A stretch of 64,000 bases of DNA from Dyadobacter sp. NIV53 (GTDB taxonomy: Bacteria > Bacteroidota > Bacteroidia > Cytophagales > Spirosomataceae): the NCBI RefSeq assembly GCF_019711195.1, contig NZ_CP081299.1:6110501-6174500 (forward strand), read 5' to 3'. The notes under the pieces were generated by a model that was not told the DNA's origin, did not search any database, and saw nothing but the letters and a program-made list of their open reading frames with translations. Of this stretch, positions 52,396 to 62,052 are shown in pieces (the first letter of the stretch is position 1; the number at the start of each line of letters is the position of its first letter). Both the position numbers and the translations under genes were made by a program.

Positions 52396-55300
52396 TTAGT
52401 GTCCATTCAGGGAGCTTATATCCGTTCCGGAAGGTTTCCTGAAATCCTGCACAACGGTTTTATTTAATGCAGAAAATGCAGCCATATTAAACAGAATAAG
52501 TAATACCATGGATTGTGATACCGTATTGCGGGTAAAACGCTTTTCAATAATCAGGTATAAAACCGGCAGGACCAATAAAGTTAGAAGTGTAGCCGAAACC
52601 AGTCCGCCAATTACGACTGTGGCAAGCGGCCTTTGTACTTCGGCTCCCGAACTTGTGGAAAGTGCCATGGGCAAAAATCCCAGGGATGCTACCAGAGCTG
52701 TCATCAGTACAGGACGTAAACGGGTTTCGGTTCCCTGGAAAATAACCTGTTTTAAATCATTTATTCCTTCTTTACGCAAAGAATTGAATTCGGCAATCAG
52801 GACAATCCCATTTAAAACAGCTACTCCGAAAAGAGCAATGAAACCAATCCCGGCGGATATGCTAAATGGCATTCCACGCAGATACAATGCGAAAATACCT
52901 CCGATAGCTGATAATGGTATTGCAGTTAAAATCAGGAAACTTTGTCTCAATGAGCGGAAAGTAAAATAAAGCAGCACAAAAATGAGCAGCAACGCAATCG
53001 GAAGTGCAATGCTCAAACGGGTATTGGCTTCCTGCAGATTCTGGAACTGGCCGCCATAAGTGGTGTAGTATCCGGTTGGCAGTTTTATCTGGCTGTCAAT
53101 TTTATTTTGAAGTTCAGCAACTATACTTTTCACATCCCTTCCACGGACATTAAAAGCAACTGTAATCCGGCGTTTTGCATCTTCACGCTGAATCTGATTA
53201 GCACCGATTTTCATTTCAATAGTGGCAATCTGGCTAAGCGGAATTTGCTTTCCGTGAGGTGTGGTGATAAATAATTGTTTAACGTCTTCCATAGCCTGGC
53301 GGTTGGCATTATTAAGCCTCACAACCAAATCAAAACGTTTTTCACCTTCATAAACCAGTCCCGCGGAACTTCCTGCAAATGCAGTATTAATCGTCCTGCT
53401 CGCTTCTTCTATACTGATCCCAAAGCGGGACAGCCGGTCACGGTCAAAATTGACAACAATCTGAGGCAAACCACTCACTGCTTCCACATACAGATCCTCG
53501 GCACCTTGTACCGATTTTACTATTTTTCCGATTTTCTTCGCCTGTTCGGCCAGAACGTCCAGGTCTTCGCCAAAAATTTTGATGGCCACATCTTGTTTAA
53601 CCCCAGTCATGAGTTCATTAAACCGCATCTGTATCGGCTGCTGAACCCCAAATGTGACACCAGGAACTGATTCTGAAAGAAAATCCTGCATTTTTTCTGC
53701 CAGTTCTTCTCTGTTCCTGGCCTTTTTCCAATGTGATTTTTCATGCAGGATCACCATCACATCGGCTGCTTCCACAGGCATCGGGTCTGTCGGGATTTCC
53801 GAAGAACCTATCTTACCAACCACTTCAATGACTTCATCCGGAAAATCCTTTCTCAGAAAACGTGCGGCTTTCTGACCTGCATCAATGGTTTCTGAAAGTG
53901 AACTGCCTGTTAGTACGCGCATTTCAATAGCGAAATCACCTTCATCAAGCTGTGGAATAAATTCGCCTCCCATATTTAGAAAAAGTACAAAACTCAGTAT
54001 TAATAGACCAAGAGCAGTGACCAGGATTATCGCCCGTCGCCGCAATGCAAAAGTGAGTGCAGGAGAATATAAACGGTGAAAAAAAGCAATGATACGATCG
54101 GAAACGTTGGTTTTATGCGTGTTTTGCTTGCTTAAAACCAGTGCGGAAATCATAGGAATATATGTCAGTGAAAGTACAAAGGCACCCAGAATGGCAAAAC
54201 TGACTGTTTGTGCCATCGGGCGGAACATTTTGCCCTCAATCCCTACCAACGCTAAAATTGGCAGGTAAACGATCAGGATAATAATTTCTCCGAAAGCTGC
54301 CGAATTACGGATTTTAGAAGCTGATTCGTACACTTCTGCATCCATTTCCTTCTGTGATAAGCGATGTATATATTTTTTACCCGCGATATGGTGCAGCGTT
54401 GCTTCTACAATAATGACTGCACCGTCTATGATCAGCCCAAAGTCTATTGCACCCAGGCTCATCAGATTACCTGAAACGCTGAAGAACGTCATCATACAAA
54501 CTGCAAATAACATAGCGAGAGGAATCACGGAAGCGACAACAAGCCCGGCCCGCAGATTTCCAAGCATTAAAACAAGTACAAAAATGACGATCAGTGCGCC
54601 TTCAACGAGGTTTTTTGAAACGGTGCCAATGGCATTATTAACCAGTTTGGTACGGTCAAGAAATGGTTCAAGAACAATACCTTCGGGTAAAGTTTTACGT
54701 ATCTGTTCAATTCTTTCTTTTACTTTACCAATTACCAATGATGAGTTGGCGCCTTTCAGCATGAGCACCAAACCGCCCACAACTTCACCATCTTCATTGC
54801 GGATCATAGCACCATATCGGACTGCATGCCCAAACCGGACCGTTGCAATATCCCTGATCAGTACGGGAAGGCCATTTTCGGTCTCAGCAACCTGAATTTT
54901 TTCAATATCACTAATACTCCCGATCAGCCCTTCGCTCCTTATAAAATATGCATTGGGTTTTTTATCAATATAGGCACCTCCTGTATTCTGGTTATTTTGT
55001 TTAAGCGCCGCAAATATGTCGTTCATTGATATTCCGAAACTTCTTAATCTGAACGGATCAATGGCAATTTCATATTGTTTCAAATACCCGCCAAAACTAC
55101 TTACATCGGCTACGCCTTCGGTACCAAGGAGTTGCCTGCGTACGATCCAGTCCTGGATACTTCTCAGTTCCATGGGCGGATACTTTTTTCATATCCTTTT
55201 TTGGTGTGAAGCACATACTGATATATTTCGCCAAGGCCGGTCGTAACCGGGGCCAGTTCCGGTATTCCTGCTCCTTCGGGAATCTGCTGCGAGGCATTTT

Positions 55301-55643
55301 TCAGGCGCTCGGTAATCTGCTGGCGTGCCCAGTATATGTCCACATGGTCTTTAAAAACAATGGTAACTACGGAAAGGCCGAATCTTGAAATGGAACGGAT
55401 CTCTTCGGTATTGGGAATGGTAGCCATGGCTGTTTCCACAGGAAATGTAACGAGACGCTCCACTTCCTGTGCAGCCAGCGAAGGGCTGCTTGTGATAATC
55501 TGTACCTGGTTATTGGTAATGTCGGGTACTGCATCTATGGGAAGCCTTGTCAGAGAAAAAATACCTGTTACAATCAGTGCAAGTGTGAAAATGCCAATGA
55601 CAAGCTTATTTTGAATTGAAAAAAGAATGATTTTATCTAACAT
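52396..55643 (-). pseudogene. CzcA/CusA-type heavy-metal RND transporter, broken by a -1 frameshift
   Basis: The start at 55643 (MLDKIILFSIQNKLVIGIFTLALIV) opens a typical HME-RND pump; TRLPIDAVPDITNNQVQI is diagnostic. After KKGYEK the frame fails at an A-run of six (plus-strand T 55184-55189). One extra A gives YEKKYPPMELRSIQDW and the remaining 925-residue frame to 52396. TM4 carries GAIDFGLIIDGAVIIVEA with the proton-relay acids. The repaired protein is about 1082 residues. It ends with an extra hydrophobic segment (SMVLLILFNMAAFSA) where many Bacteroidota relatives are fused to a TolC-like channel, but no channel domain follows. It exports Co, Zn, Cd, Cu or Ag from the cell envelope. Confidence 0.9.
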
Positions 55644-55728
55644 CAGATTTAGATTGGGTATACAAATGAGCCTGTACACGCCTGAAAAGTGCACAGCAAA
55701 AAGCCAAACCGTAAAATAACGTGTCAGA

Positions 55729-56052
55729 TTAAACCCTGGGTGGTTGCCAGATCATCATTGTATTTCCGGAGCCGGAATGAGGAATGTACCTGAAAGATTT
55801 TTCGTCAGGAAAAAGAGAATATGAAAGGGCAGGCAACGAAGCTGTTGCATACTGTAACGTAACTCCCGCACAACAAGCACAAATACAAAATGGTGAGCAT
55901 AAATCAACAACCTGCTGCTCTGCGTTTTGGTTGGTTTTGATATTTGCAATTGCTGAATAAGAATCATGAGACGGCATTACAATTTCGTCCTGGCATGGAA
56001 TGCAGGATAGAGAAATCGTGTAGAATGACAGTAAATAGAAAATGAGCCTCAT
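55729..56052 (-). CDS. DUF6660-like small secreted Cys/His protein
   Basis: A 107-residue protein starting at 56052 (MRLIFYLLSFYTISLSCIPCQDE), with a signal peptide. The central VVDLCSPFCICACCAGVTL is the Cys-cluster hallmark of DUF6660, a Bacteroidota family almost always encoded beside heavy-metal efflux genes. The cysteines and the tail suggest metal binding or sensing in the periplasm. It lies 85 bases upstream of the pump gene on the same strand and probably starts the operon. Confidence 0.75.
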   Translation of the reverse strand: MRLIFYLLSFYTISLSCIPCQDEIVMPSHDSYSAIANIKTNQNAEQQVVDLCSPFCICACCAGVTLQYATASLPALSYSLFPDEKSFRYIPHSGSGNTMMIWQPPRV

Positions 56053-56059
56053 GATGCAC

Positions 56060-56097
56060 CAAAGGTAATAGAAATTACTCCAATTTAGGATAATTGG
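56060..56097 (-). promoter_or_regulatory. Promoter of the efflux operon with two small inverted repeats
   Basis: On the minus strand TACCTTTG (56060-56067) fits the -7 box and ends seven bases before the ATG at 56052. Upstream, GTAAT-N4-ATTAC (56065-56078) and CCAATT-N6-AATTGG (56080-56097) are adjacent inverted repeats that could bind a metal-responsive regulator. Confidence 0.45.
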
Positions 56098-56614
56098 AAC
56101 TATCAGGCAAAATCCGGAATCTGTTAAATTTAGCATGCACAAATAATGGCAGCTGGTCGAAAGCAACAGTTAACTTTCAATGCAACGCACATGCCGGGAC
56201 TTAAAGAATACAGAATTTTAGCTACGTTTTTTTTGATTATTCTTTGTTATTCAAACTGTAACAAACTGTTGTTATTTTAGTATGATAGTCAATGTCGTAC
56301 GTATAGTATAATATTCTTTTGATAAATTTTTTTACAACCCATTTTATTAATAATTTTAAAAACTCAAAGAGTTCCGAAAAAATATGCGTTTTAGATTAAT
56401 GCTAATTTTGTCCTCACAATAGGAGGTAGTCCGATGGTTGATAGATTAGGTTAATAGCACATACCATTGCCAGTTTAAAAAGTTTTCAGGGATTTGATAT
56501 AACTAAATTCCGGTTAGTATTTTGAAGTATATTTTTGATCCTTTTGTTATCAGGATAAAAACTGCCCGGATTTACTAAGCATATGATTTTACTCAACGTT
56601 ATTGAACATAAAAA
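56098..56614. other. 517-base intergenic region, no confident gene
   Basis: A+T-rich. A 29-codon frame at about 56191 (opening MPGLKEYRILATFF) contains a hydrophobic stretch but is too short to call. I see no terminator or RNA structure of note. Confidence 0.5.
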
Positions 56615-57181
56615 ATGGTACTTGAAGAGAAGCAATGGGAGTTATTTGATTTTGTCAAAGAAAGGCATGAAAATCAAAAAAGAAAGTACACGGGCGAACC
56701 CTATTATACACACCTTCTGCGTGTTGCAGAAATTGTAAGTCAACATTCCAACGATGAGATGGAGATAGAAATAGCTTTGTGTCATGACCTTCTTGAAAAT
56801 ACCCAATGTACCAAACAAGAACTCGCTTTGAAACTGATCGATATCGGATATAGCCTGTTTCCGAGAAGTAAAGTTTTAAAAGGAGTGTATGACCTGACAG
56901 ACCATTACACTTCCGGTGCTTACTCCATGTACGACAGAAAAAAACGCAAGGAACTGGAAGCTGAAAGAATGTGCGATATGCAGCCGTTTTCGCAGACAGT
57001 AAAATATGCTGAGATCATTGATAATGCAAAATCTATTATTGAGCACGATCCTGAATTTGCCCCGGTTTATCTTCAGGAGGTTTTAGCTTATATTGATGAT
57101 ATTGACGAAGGCGATCCGCAATTATATAGCAAATGCCGTAAAGTTGTAAAAAGCGCAATGGAAGAACTATTGCTTGCCTGA
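56615..57181 (+). CDS. HD-domain phosphohydrolase, small alarmone-hydrolase-like
   Basis: A 188-residue cytosolic protein. The pattern is that of the SpoT/Mesh1 hydrolase domain: RKYTGEPYYTHLLRVAEIV (His at about 33), ALCHDLLENT (HD pair and following Glu-Asn, about 57-62), and VKYAEIIDNAKSI in place of the usual KLADxxxN motif. It may hydrolyse (p)ppGpp or another nucleotide with Mn2+. The substitution Glu for Asp in the last motif and loss of the second acidic residue in HDxxED leave activity uncertain. A hairpin follows the stop. Confidence 0.72.
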   Translation: MVLEEKQWELFDFVKERHENQKRKYTGEPYYTHLLRVAEIVSQHSNDEMEIEIALCHDLLENTQCTKQELALKLIDIGYSLFPRSKVLKGVYDLTDHYTSGAYSMYDRKKRKELEAERMCDMQPFSQTVKYAEIIDNAKSIIEHDPEFAPVYLQEVLAYIDDIDEGDPQLYSKCRKVVKSAMEELLLA

Positions 57182-57205
57182 CCATTCCTGAAACCATTAA
57201 TAAAC

Positions 57206-57233
57206 GAGCCGTGAAATTCATTTTTCATGGCTC
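57206..57233 (+). terminator. Hairpin terminator of the HD gene
   Basis: gagccgtgaa (57206-57215) pairs with ttcatggctc (57224-57233) with one mismatch; the following sequence is only moderately T-rich. Confidence 0.55.
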
Positions 57234-57409
57234 ATTTGCTTTATGGATATTTGAGAAACCTTGTGTACGGAGCAATACAAATATCATCACAGGCTTAAAT
57301 AGGACCGATAAGTAAAACTATATCAAGATATTTTTTAAATATTTATTACTTCAAGTGAGTACATCGCTTAAACTGGCTTCTCTCTCTACATAGAAACATT
57401 ATTGTGCCT

Positions 57410-58489
57410 ATGTCTATTTCTCCAAATCCGGGTTTAATTGATTTGTTATCTGATGCTGGTTTCAGGCAGTGGGTAAAAACCGGTGATTATAAAAAAGCAG
57501 ATAATTACTGGTCTGATTGGCGCGTGAAAAATGCAGATAAGGACGAAATTGTAAGACAGGCAATTCATATTTTACTGGCATCCCATATAGATGAAAATAT
57601 TACGGATGCAGATATCGATGAAATTGTGGAAGGGACTTGGGAGCGTATTCATTCTCAGCAAAAAAGAGTAAAACGATTATCGCCACAGTGGTGGTGGGCA
57701 GCCGCTTCCATTGGAGTTGTGCTGGCGGGAATCTGGCTGGCGCGTAATCCTGAAACTTTAAATCAGGAAAAGGCAGCAATAAAAATAGTTGCCCGTCAAG
57801 ATTTGGAGGATTTTATAACACAAACCAATTCAGATAAAAAACCAATGCTGATTATGCTGTCCGACAGCAGTTCGGTTGTTTTGCTACCAGGAAGTGTGTT
57901 ACGATATCCTGCTGTATTCATGGCTGATACCCGTGAAGTTCAGCTTACCGGGGAAGCTTTTTTTGAAATAAGTAAAAATCCCGCCCGGCCATTTTTTGTG
58001 CATACTCTGTCGATCACAACCAAAGTTGTAGGAACCAGCTTCAATGTGCGTGCTTACGAAAATGAGCCGGATGTAAATGTGACCGTAAAAACGGGTAAAG
58101 TTTCGGTTTATACCAATGATGAGGACTGGCTTTCGGTTCAGGAGAATGCAGTTCTGGTTCTTCCCGATCAGCATATTATTTATGACAAAGTAGCCAATAA
58201 AATGTACCAGCCGGTAATTCAGTCTGATGATGCGCAACTGGCGCTTAGTAAAGCTTCTTTTGAATTTATTGATATGCCGGTAACCGCAATTCTTGATTCC
58301 ATTGCCGGTATGTATGATTTACAAATGGATTACACCCAGGCTGATCTCAGCAAATGTATCCTTACTACTTCCCTGACAGATGTACCGTTGCAGGGGAAAT
58401 TGAAAATTATCTGTACTGCCCTGGGACCAGCCGCACATTACAGCATAACCGAATCCGGAATTATAATTACCGGCCGGGGATGCGATTGA
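57410..58489 (+). CDS. FecR-family anti-sigma factor
   Basis: About 359 residues from the ATG at 57410 (a GTG at 57404 is also in frame). The N-terminal cytosolic part (LIDLLSDAGFRQWVKTGD..) binds a sigma factor. One membrane segment lies at about 100-120 (WWWAAASIGVVLAGIWLA). The periplasmic FecR domain (DSSSVVLLPGSVLRYP, REVQLTGEAFFEISKNPARPFFV, VGTSFNVRAY) is followed by a DUF4974-type C-terminal domain. It normally transduces a signal from the SusC-type receptor to an ECF sigma factor. The receptor gene follows, but no sigma-factor gene lies upstream, so the sigma partner must be encoded elsewhere. Confidence 0.9.
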   Translation: MSISPNPGLIDLLSDAGFRQWVKTGDYKKADNYWSDWRVKNADKDEIVRQAIHILLASHIDENITDADIDEIVEGTWERIHSQQKRVKRLSPQWWWAAASIGVVLAGIWLARNPETLNQEKAAIKIVARQDLEDFITQTNSDKKPMLIMLSDSSSVVLLPGSVLRYPAVFMADTREVQLTGEAFFEISKNPARPFFVHTLSITTKVVGTSFNVRAYENEPDVNVTVKTGKVSVYTNDEDWLSVQENAVLVLPDQHIIYDKVANKMYQPVIQSDDAQLALSKASFEFIDMPVTAILDSIAGMYDLQMDYTQADLSKCILTTSLTDVPLQGKLKIICTALGPAAHYSITESGIIITGRGCD

Positions 58490-58635
58490 TATAGAACGAT
58501 TTACCAAACAAATTTTAACAATATTTTTATGGAATCTATAACCCGGACAAAAGAAGAGATGCTTGTTTCAAGAAATGTGTCAATTATACACACTTAGAAT
58601 TTTACTAAACTTTTAACTTAAACAAATGTGAGGAT

Positions 58636-61600
58636 ATGAAAAAACGTGTAAACGTTAAGCGATGGTTGTGTGTCAGTATGCGGATGTCGATGATCCAGCT
58701 GCTATTGGTGCTTGTTTTTACCGGCGGTTCTTGGGGACGAAATATTAATGGACAGGATTTAATGGACAGGAGAGTTAGCCTGAAAGTATCCCGGTCAGAA
58801 TTACGCAATGTTTTAAACCTGATCAGTAAAGAAGCAAATGTTCGGTTTACCTATAATTCCAAGACCATACAGGCAGACCGGAAAGTGGACGTAAATGTAA
58901 AAAACGAACGTCTTGAAGAAGTTTTGAATCAAATCCTGAAACCGCTTCACATTGAACAGGACGTAGTGGATGGACAAATTATACTTCGTAATGCGGCACC
59001 AGTGGGTTTGATGAATAACGAGCCGGTACAAAATTCCGCTTCCGTTACAGAAGCTGCCGACAGAACTATAACTGGAAAAGTTTCGGATGCAAAAGGAGGT
59101 GTACTTCCGGGGGTAAGTATTGTGGTAAAAGGTTCACAGCGCGGTACAACTACCAATGAAAATGGTGCTTTCAGTATCAGTATCCCGACGGATGATGTAA
59201 CCCTGATCTTTTCTTTTGTTGGTTATACCTCACAGGAAATCGTTGTAGGTGCACAATCTGTCATTAATCTTACATTAGCGCCTGATACCAAATCACTGAA
59301 CGAGGTAATAGTTGTAGGTTATGGAACACAAAAACGCAGGGATGTACTGAGTGCGGTATCTTCAGTTAGCGAAAAAGATTTTAAAGCGCAACCGGTAACC
59401 CGGGTTGATCAGGTTTTACAGGGCAGGGTTCCCGGTGTACAGGTAACCAATTCCGGCGGTGCACCCGGTGGCGATGTGCGGATAAGGATCAGAGGGTCCA
59501 ACTCTTTGAGCGGGGATAATGAGCCATTGTATGTAGTGGATGGTTTTGTAGGTGCTGATTTTACAACCATTAACCCGGACGATATTTCTTCGGTTGAAGT
59601 ATTAAAAGATGCCTCGGCTACTTCCATTTATGGGAGCAGAGGAGCGAACGGTGTTATTATTATTTCGACAAAATCAGGCAAAAGCGGTGCTATGCAGGTT
59701 AGTTTTGGGGTAAATGCTTACAGTTCCAAACTCATCAAAAAATACAATACGCTTAACGCTGCCGATTTTGCAGAGACAGTCAACCAGCGAGGCCTGGCAC
59801 TGGCACCAGCCGGCAGTACCTATATTCCACGATTTTCTGAATCGGAAATACAGGGATTCAGACAAAACGGAGGGACCGACTGGCAGGATGAGATATTCAG
59901 GACAGCTCCCGGAAAAGAATATAAGATCGGGATTTCTGGTGGTAACGAAAAGACCAATTATCTTATTTCCGGTAATTATCTGACCCAGGACGGTATCATT
60001 GACAATTCTGATTTTAAACGTTATTCTATCCGTACCAATATTGCTTCCCAGCTTTCAAGCAAGTTTTCTTTTCGCATGAATTTTACCGGAACCAGAAAGG
60101 AAAACCACAATACCAGCGGAACTTCCCAGCGAAGCGGTGCACTGGCGCAGGCACTCGCATGGGCCCCGACTACTCCCGTATACGATGCAAATGGAAACTA
60201 TATCTTGTATGATCCAACAAGTTCTATTTTTTCCAATCCGGTAGCTTTGGCCAAAGAGAATGAATACCGTTTTGAGAATACCAATATCAATATCCTGACA
60301 GGCTTGCGGTATGAAATACTTTCGGGATTATCACTGGATGTTCAGGTAGGTTTAAATTACGGGAATCTTCAAAGTAAAGCGTTTCAGGGTATTCCGGCAT
60401 CCAGATCCTGGGCAACGGCCGGCCGTTCGTCGAGCGAAAATATTACTTTGCAAAATACCAATACACTGAACTACAAAAAGACATTCAATGACTTGCACCG
60501 TGTTGACATTACGGCTGTTTTTGAAACACAAAAATTTATTGGAACCGGCTTCAATGCCAATGTAACCAACCTGACCTATCCGGCCCAGTCTTATAATAAC
60601 CTGGCACTTTCGGCTTCCAGTACTGTTGGTTCGGGTTATGGCGGATGGAGCATTTTATCTACGCTGGGAAGGTTCAATTATTCATTCAAAGACCGTTACC
60701 TGGTGTCGGCAACGGTGCGGAGAGATGGTTCTTCCAAATTCCAGGGAGACAACAAATACAGTGTTTTTCCTTCCATAGCAGTTGGTTGGAAAGCTTCTGA
60801 GGAATCTTTTATCAAGGATTTAAACGTTTTCAGTAATCTTAAAATAAGAGGAAGCTGGGGACTTACCGGAAATCAGGGAATTGGCTCTTATGGAACTTTA
60901 TCTTCCTATGTAACCAATCTGGACGATGCAGGTGCAGTTTTCAACGGTGCAGGTGCAATTGTACCTGGAATTATGCTGGGAAATCCTGGGAATGTTGACC
61001 TGAAATGGGAAACGACGGAACAGATCAACGCAGGAGCGGACCTTGAATTTTTAGATGGCAGAGTTACTTTAACAGCGGATTATTTTGTAAAAAATACACG
61101 CGATTTGTTGATGCTGAGATCATTGCCTGGTTATATCGGCGGATACAGTATACAGTCAAACATTGGCCAGATCCAGAATAAAGGATGGGAGTTTGCATTA
61201 GGTGTAACGCCGGTTCGGACCAGTGATTTTTCATGGAATACTTCTGTAAATCTGGCTTTGCTTAAAAACAAAGTGGTAAGTCTGGGTGGTGACAGGGATA
61301 CTATTCCATTGGGTGAAAATGTACTGATTCCGGGTCATTCCATGAATTCGTTCTGGGGTTATAAATTTTTAGGGACATTCAAAGCAAATGAGGCTGATCA
61401 GGCAGCAGTTTTTGGCCTGAAACCGGGCGATGCGCACTATCAGGATGTGGACGGAAACGGTATAATTAACGAAAAAGATTACCAGATCATGGGAAATGGT
61501 ACACCTAAAATGTCGGTTGGCTGGAACAATACATTTGCCTACAAAAACCTCTCGCTGAATGTTTTCTTCCAGGGTATGCTTGGTTTTGATAAACTGAATT

Positions 61601-62031
61601 ACACGTATGCAAACGGGATGCTCGGAAGTACGGACGCTAAGGAAATTATTTTTCAGGATATCAAGAAAAGGTACATTCCCGGTGTGAATGAATCATCCGA
61701 GATTCCGGCGTTCAGCAGCGCAGCGAGTAACATGTATGTGCAAACATCCCGATTTATTGAACGGGGTGATTTTCTGCGACTTAAAAACGTGAGTTTGTCT
61801 TATACCATTCCCAAATCTATCCTGAAAAATATTGCCAGTGTCAGGTTGTTTTTGAGTGCCACAAATTTGCTGACAATCACAAAATACAAAGGAATTGATC
61901 CTGAATCCAACTCAAATAATGTAAGCGGTTTGACCTGGGACAACTTTGGTACCGACGTGCAGCAGGGGATTGATTACGGTTCCTATCCCAATTCAAAAAC
62001 TTACACAGCTGGTCTTAATCTTACTTTTTAG
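58636..62031 (+). CDS. SusC/RagA-type TonB-dependent receptor with STN signalling domain
   Basis: An 1131-residue outer-membrane receptor. The signal is followed by an STN (secretin/TonB short) domain (about 50-105, VSLKVSRSELRNVLNLISKEANVRFTYNSK at positions 58774-58860). Next is a carboxypeptidase-like domain (TITGKVSDAKGGVLPGVSIVVKG..). The plug follows (VVVGYGTQKRRDVLSAVSSV, RIRGSNSLSGDNEPLYVVDG, ATSIYGSRGANGVIIISTKSG), then a 22-strand barrel ending in Phe. The STN domain shows that it signals through FecR. It imports an oligomer, usually a glycan, with the SusD lipoprotein 22 bases downstream. Confidence 0.95.
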   Translation: MKKRVNVKRWLCVSMRMSMIQLLLVLVFTGGSWGRNINGQDLMDRRVSLKVSRSELRNVLNLISKEANVRFTYNSKTIQADRKVDVNVKNERLEEVLNQILKPLHIEQDVVDGQIILRNAAPVGLMNNEPVQNSASVTEAADRTITGKVSDAKGGVLPGVSIVVKGSQRGTTTNENGAFSISIPTDDVTLIFSFVGYTSQEIVVGAQSVINLTLAPDTKSLNEVIVVGYGTQKRRDVLSAVSSVSEKDFKAQPVTRVDQVLQGRVPGVQVTNSGGAPGGDVRIRIRGSNSLSGDNEPLYVVDGFVGADFTTINPDDISSVEVLKDASATSIYGSRGANGVIIISTKSGKSGAMQVSFGVNAYSSKLIKKYNTLNAADFAETVNQRGLALAPAGSTYIPRFSESEIQGFRQNGGTDWQDEIFRTAPGKEYKIGISGGNEKTNYLISGNYLTQDGIIDNSDFKRYSIRTNIASQLSSKFSFRMNFTGTRKENHNTSGTSQRSGALAQALAWAPTTPVYDANGNYILYDPTSSIFSNPVALAKENEYRFENTNINILTGLRYEILSGLSLDVQVGLNYGNLQSKAFQGIPASRSWATAGRSSSENITLQNTNTLNYKKTFNDLHRVDITAVFETQKFIGTGFNANVTNLTYPAQSYNNLALSASSTVGSGYGGWSILSTLGRFNYSFKDRYLVSATVRRDGSSKFQGDNKYSVFPSIAVGWKASEESFIKDLNVFSNLKIRGSWGLTGNQGIGSYGTLSSYVTNLDDAGAVFNGAGAIVPGIMLGNPGNVDLKWETTEQINAGADLEFLDGRVTLTADYFVKNTRDLLMLRSLPGYIGGYSIQSNIGQIQNKGWEFALGVTPVRTSDFSWNTSVNLALLKNKVVSLGGDRDTIPLGENVLIPGHSMNSFWGYKFLGTFKANEADQAAVFGLKPGDAHYQDVDGNGIINEKDYQIMGNGTPKMSVGWNNTFAYKNLSLNVFFQGMLGFDKLNYTYANGMLGSTDAKEIIFQDIKKRYIPGVNESSEIPAFSSAASNMYVQTSRFIERGDFLRLKNVSLSYTIPKSILKNIASVRLFLSATNLLTITKYKGIDPESNSNNVSGLTWDNFGTDVQQGIDYGSYPNSKTYTAGLNLTF

Positions 62032-62052
62032 CCTATCCTGAATATTAATTTT

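Noticed and set aside
56191..56280. 29-codon frame with a hydrophobic stretch in the gap upstream of the HD gene
   Set aside because: Too short, no conserved features and no clear promoter; likely chance.
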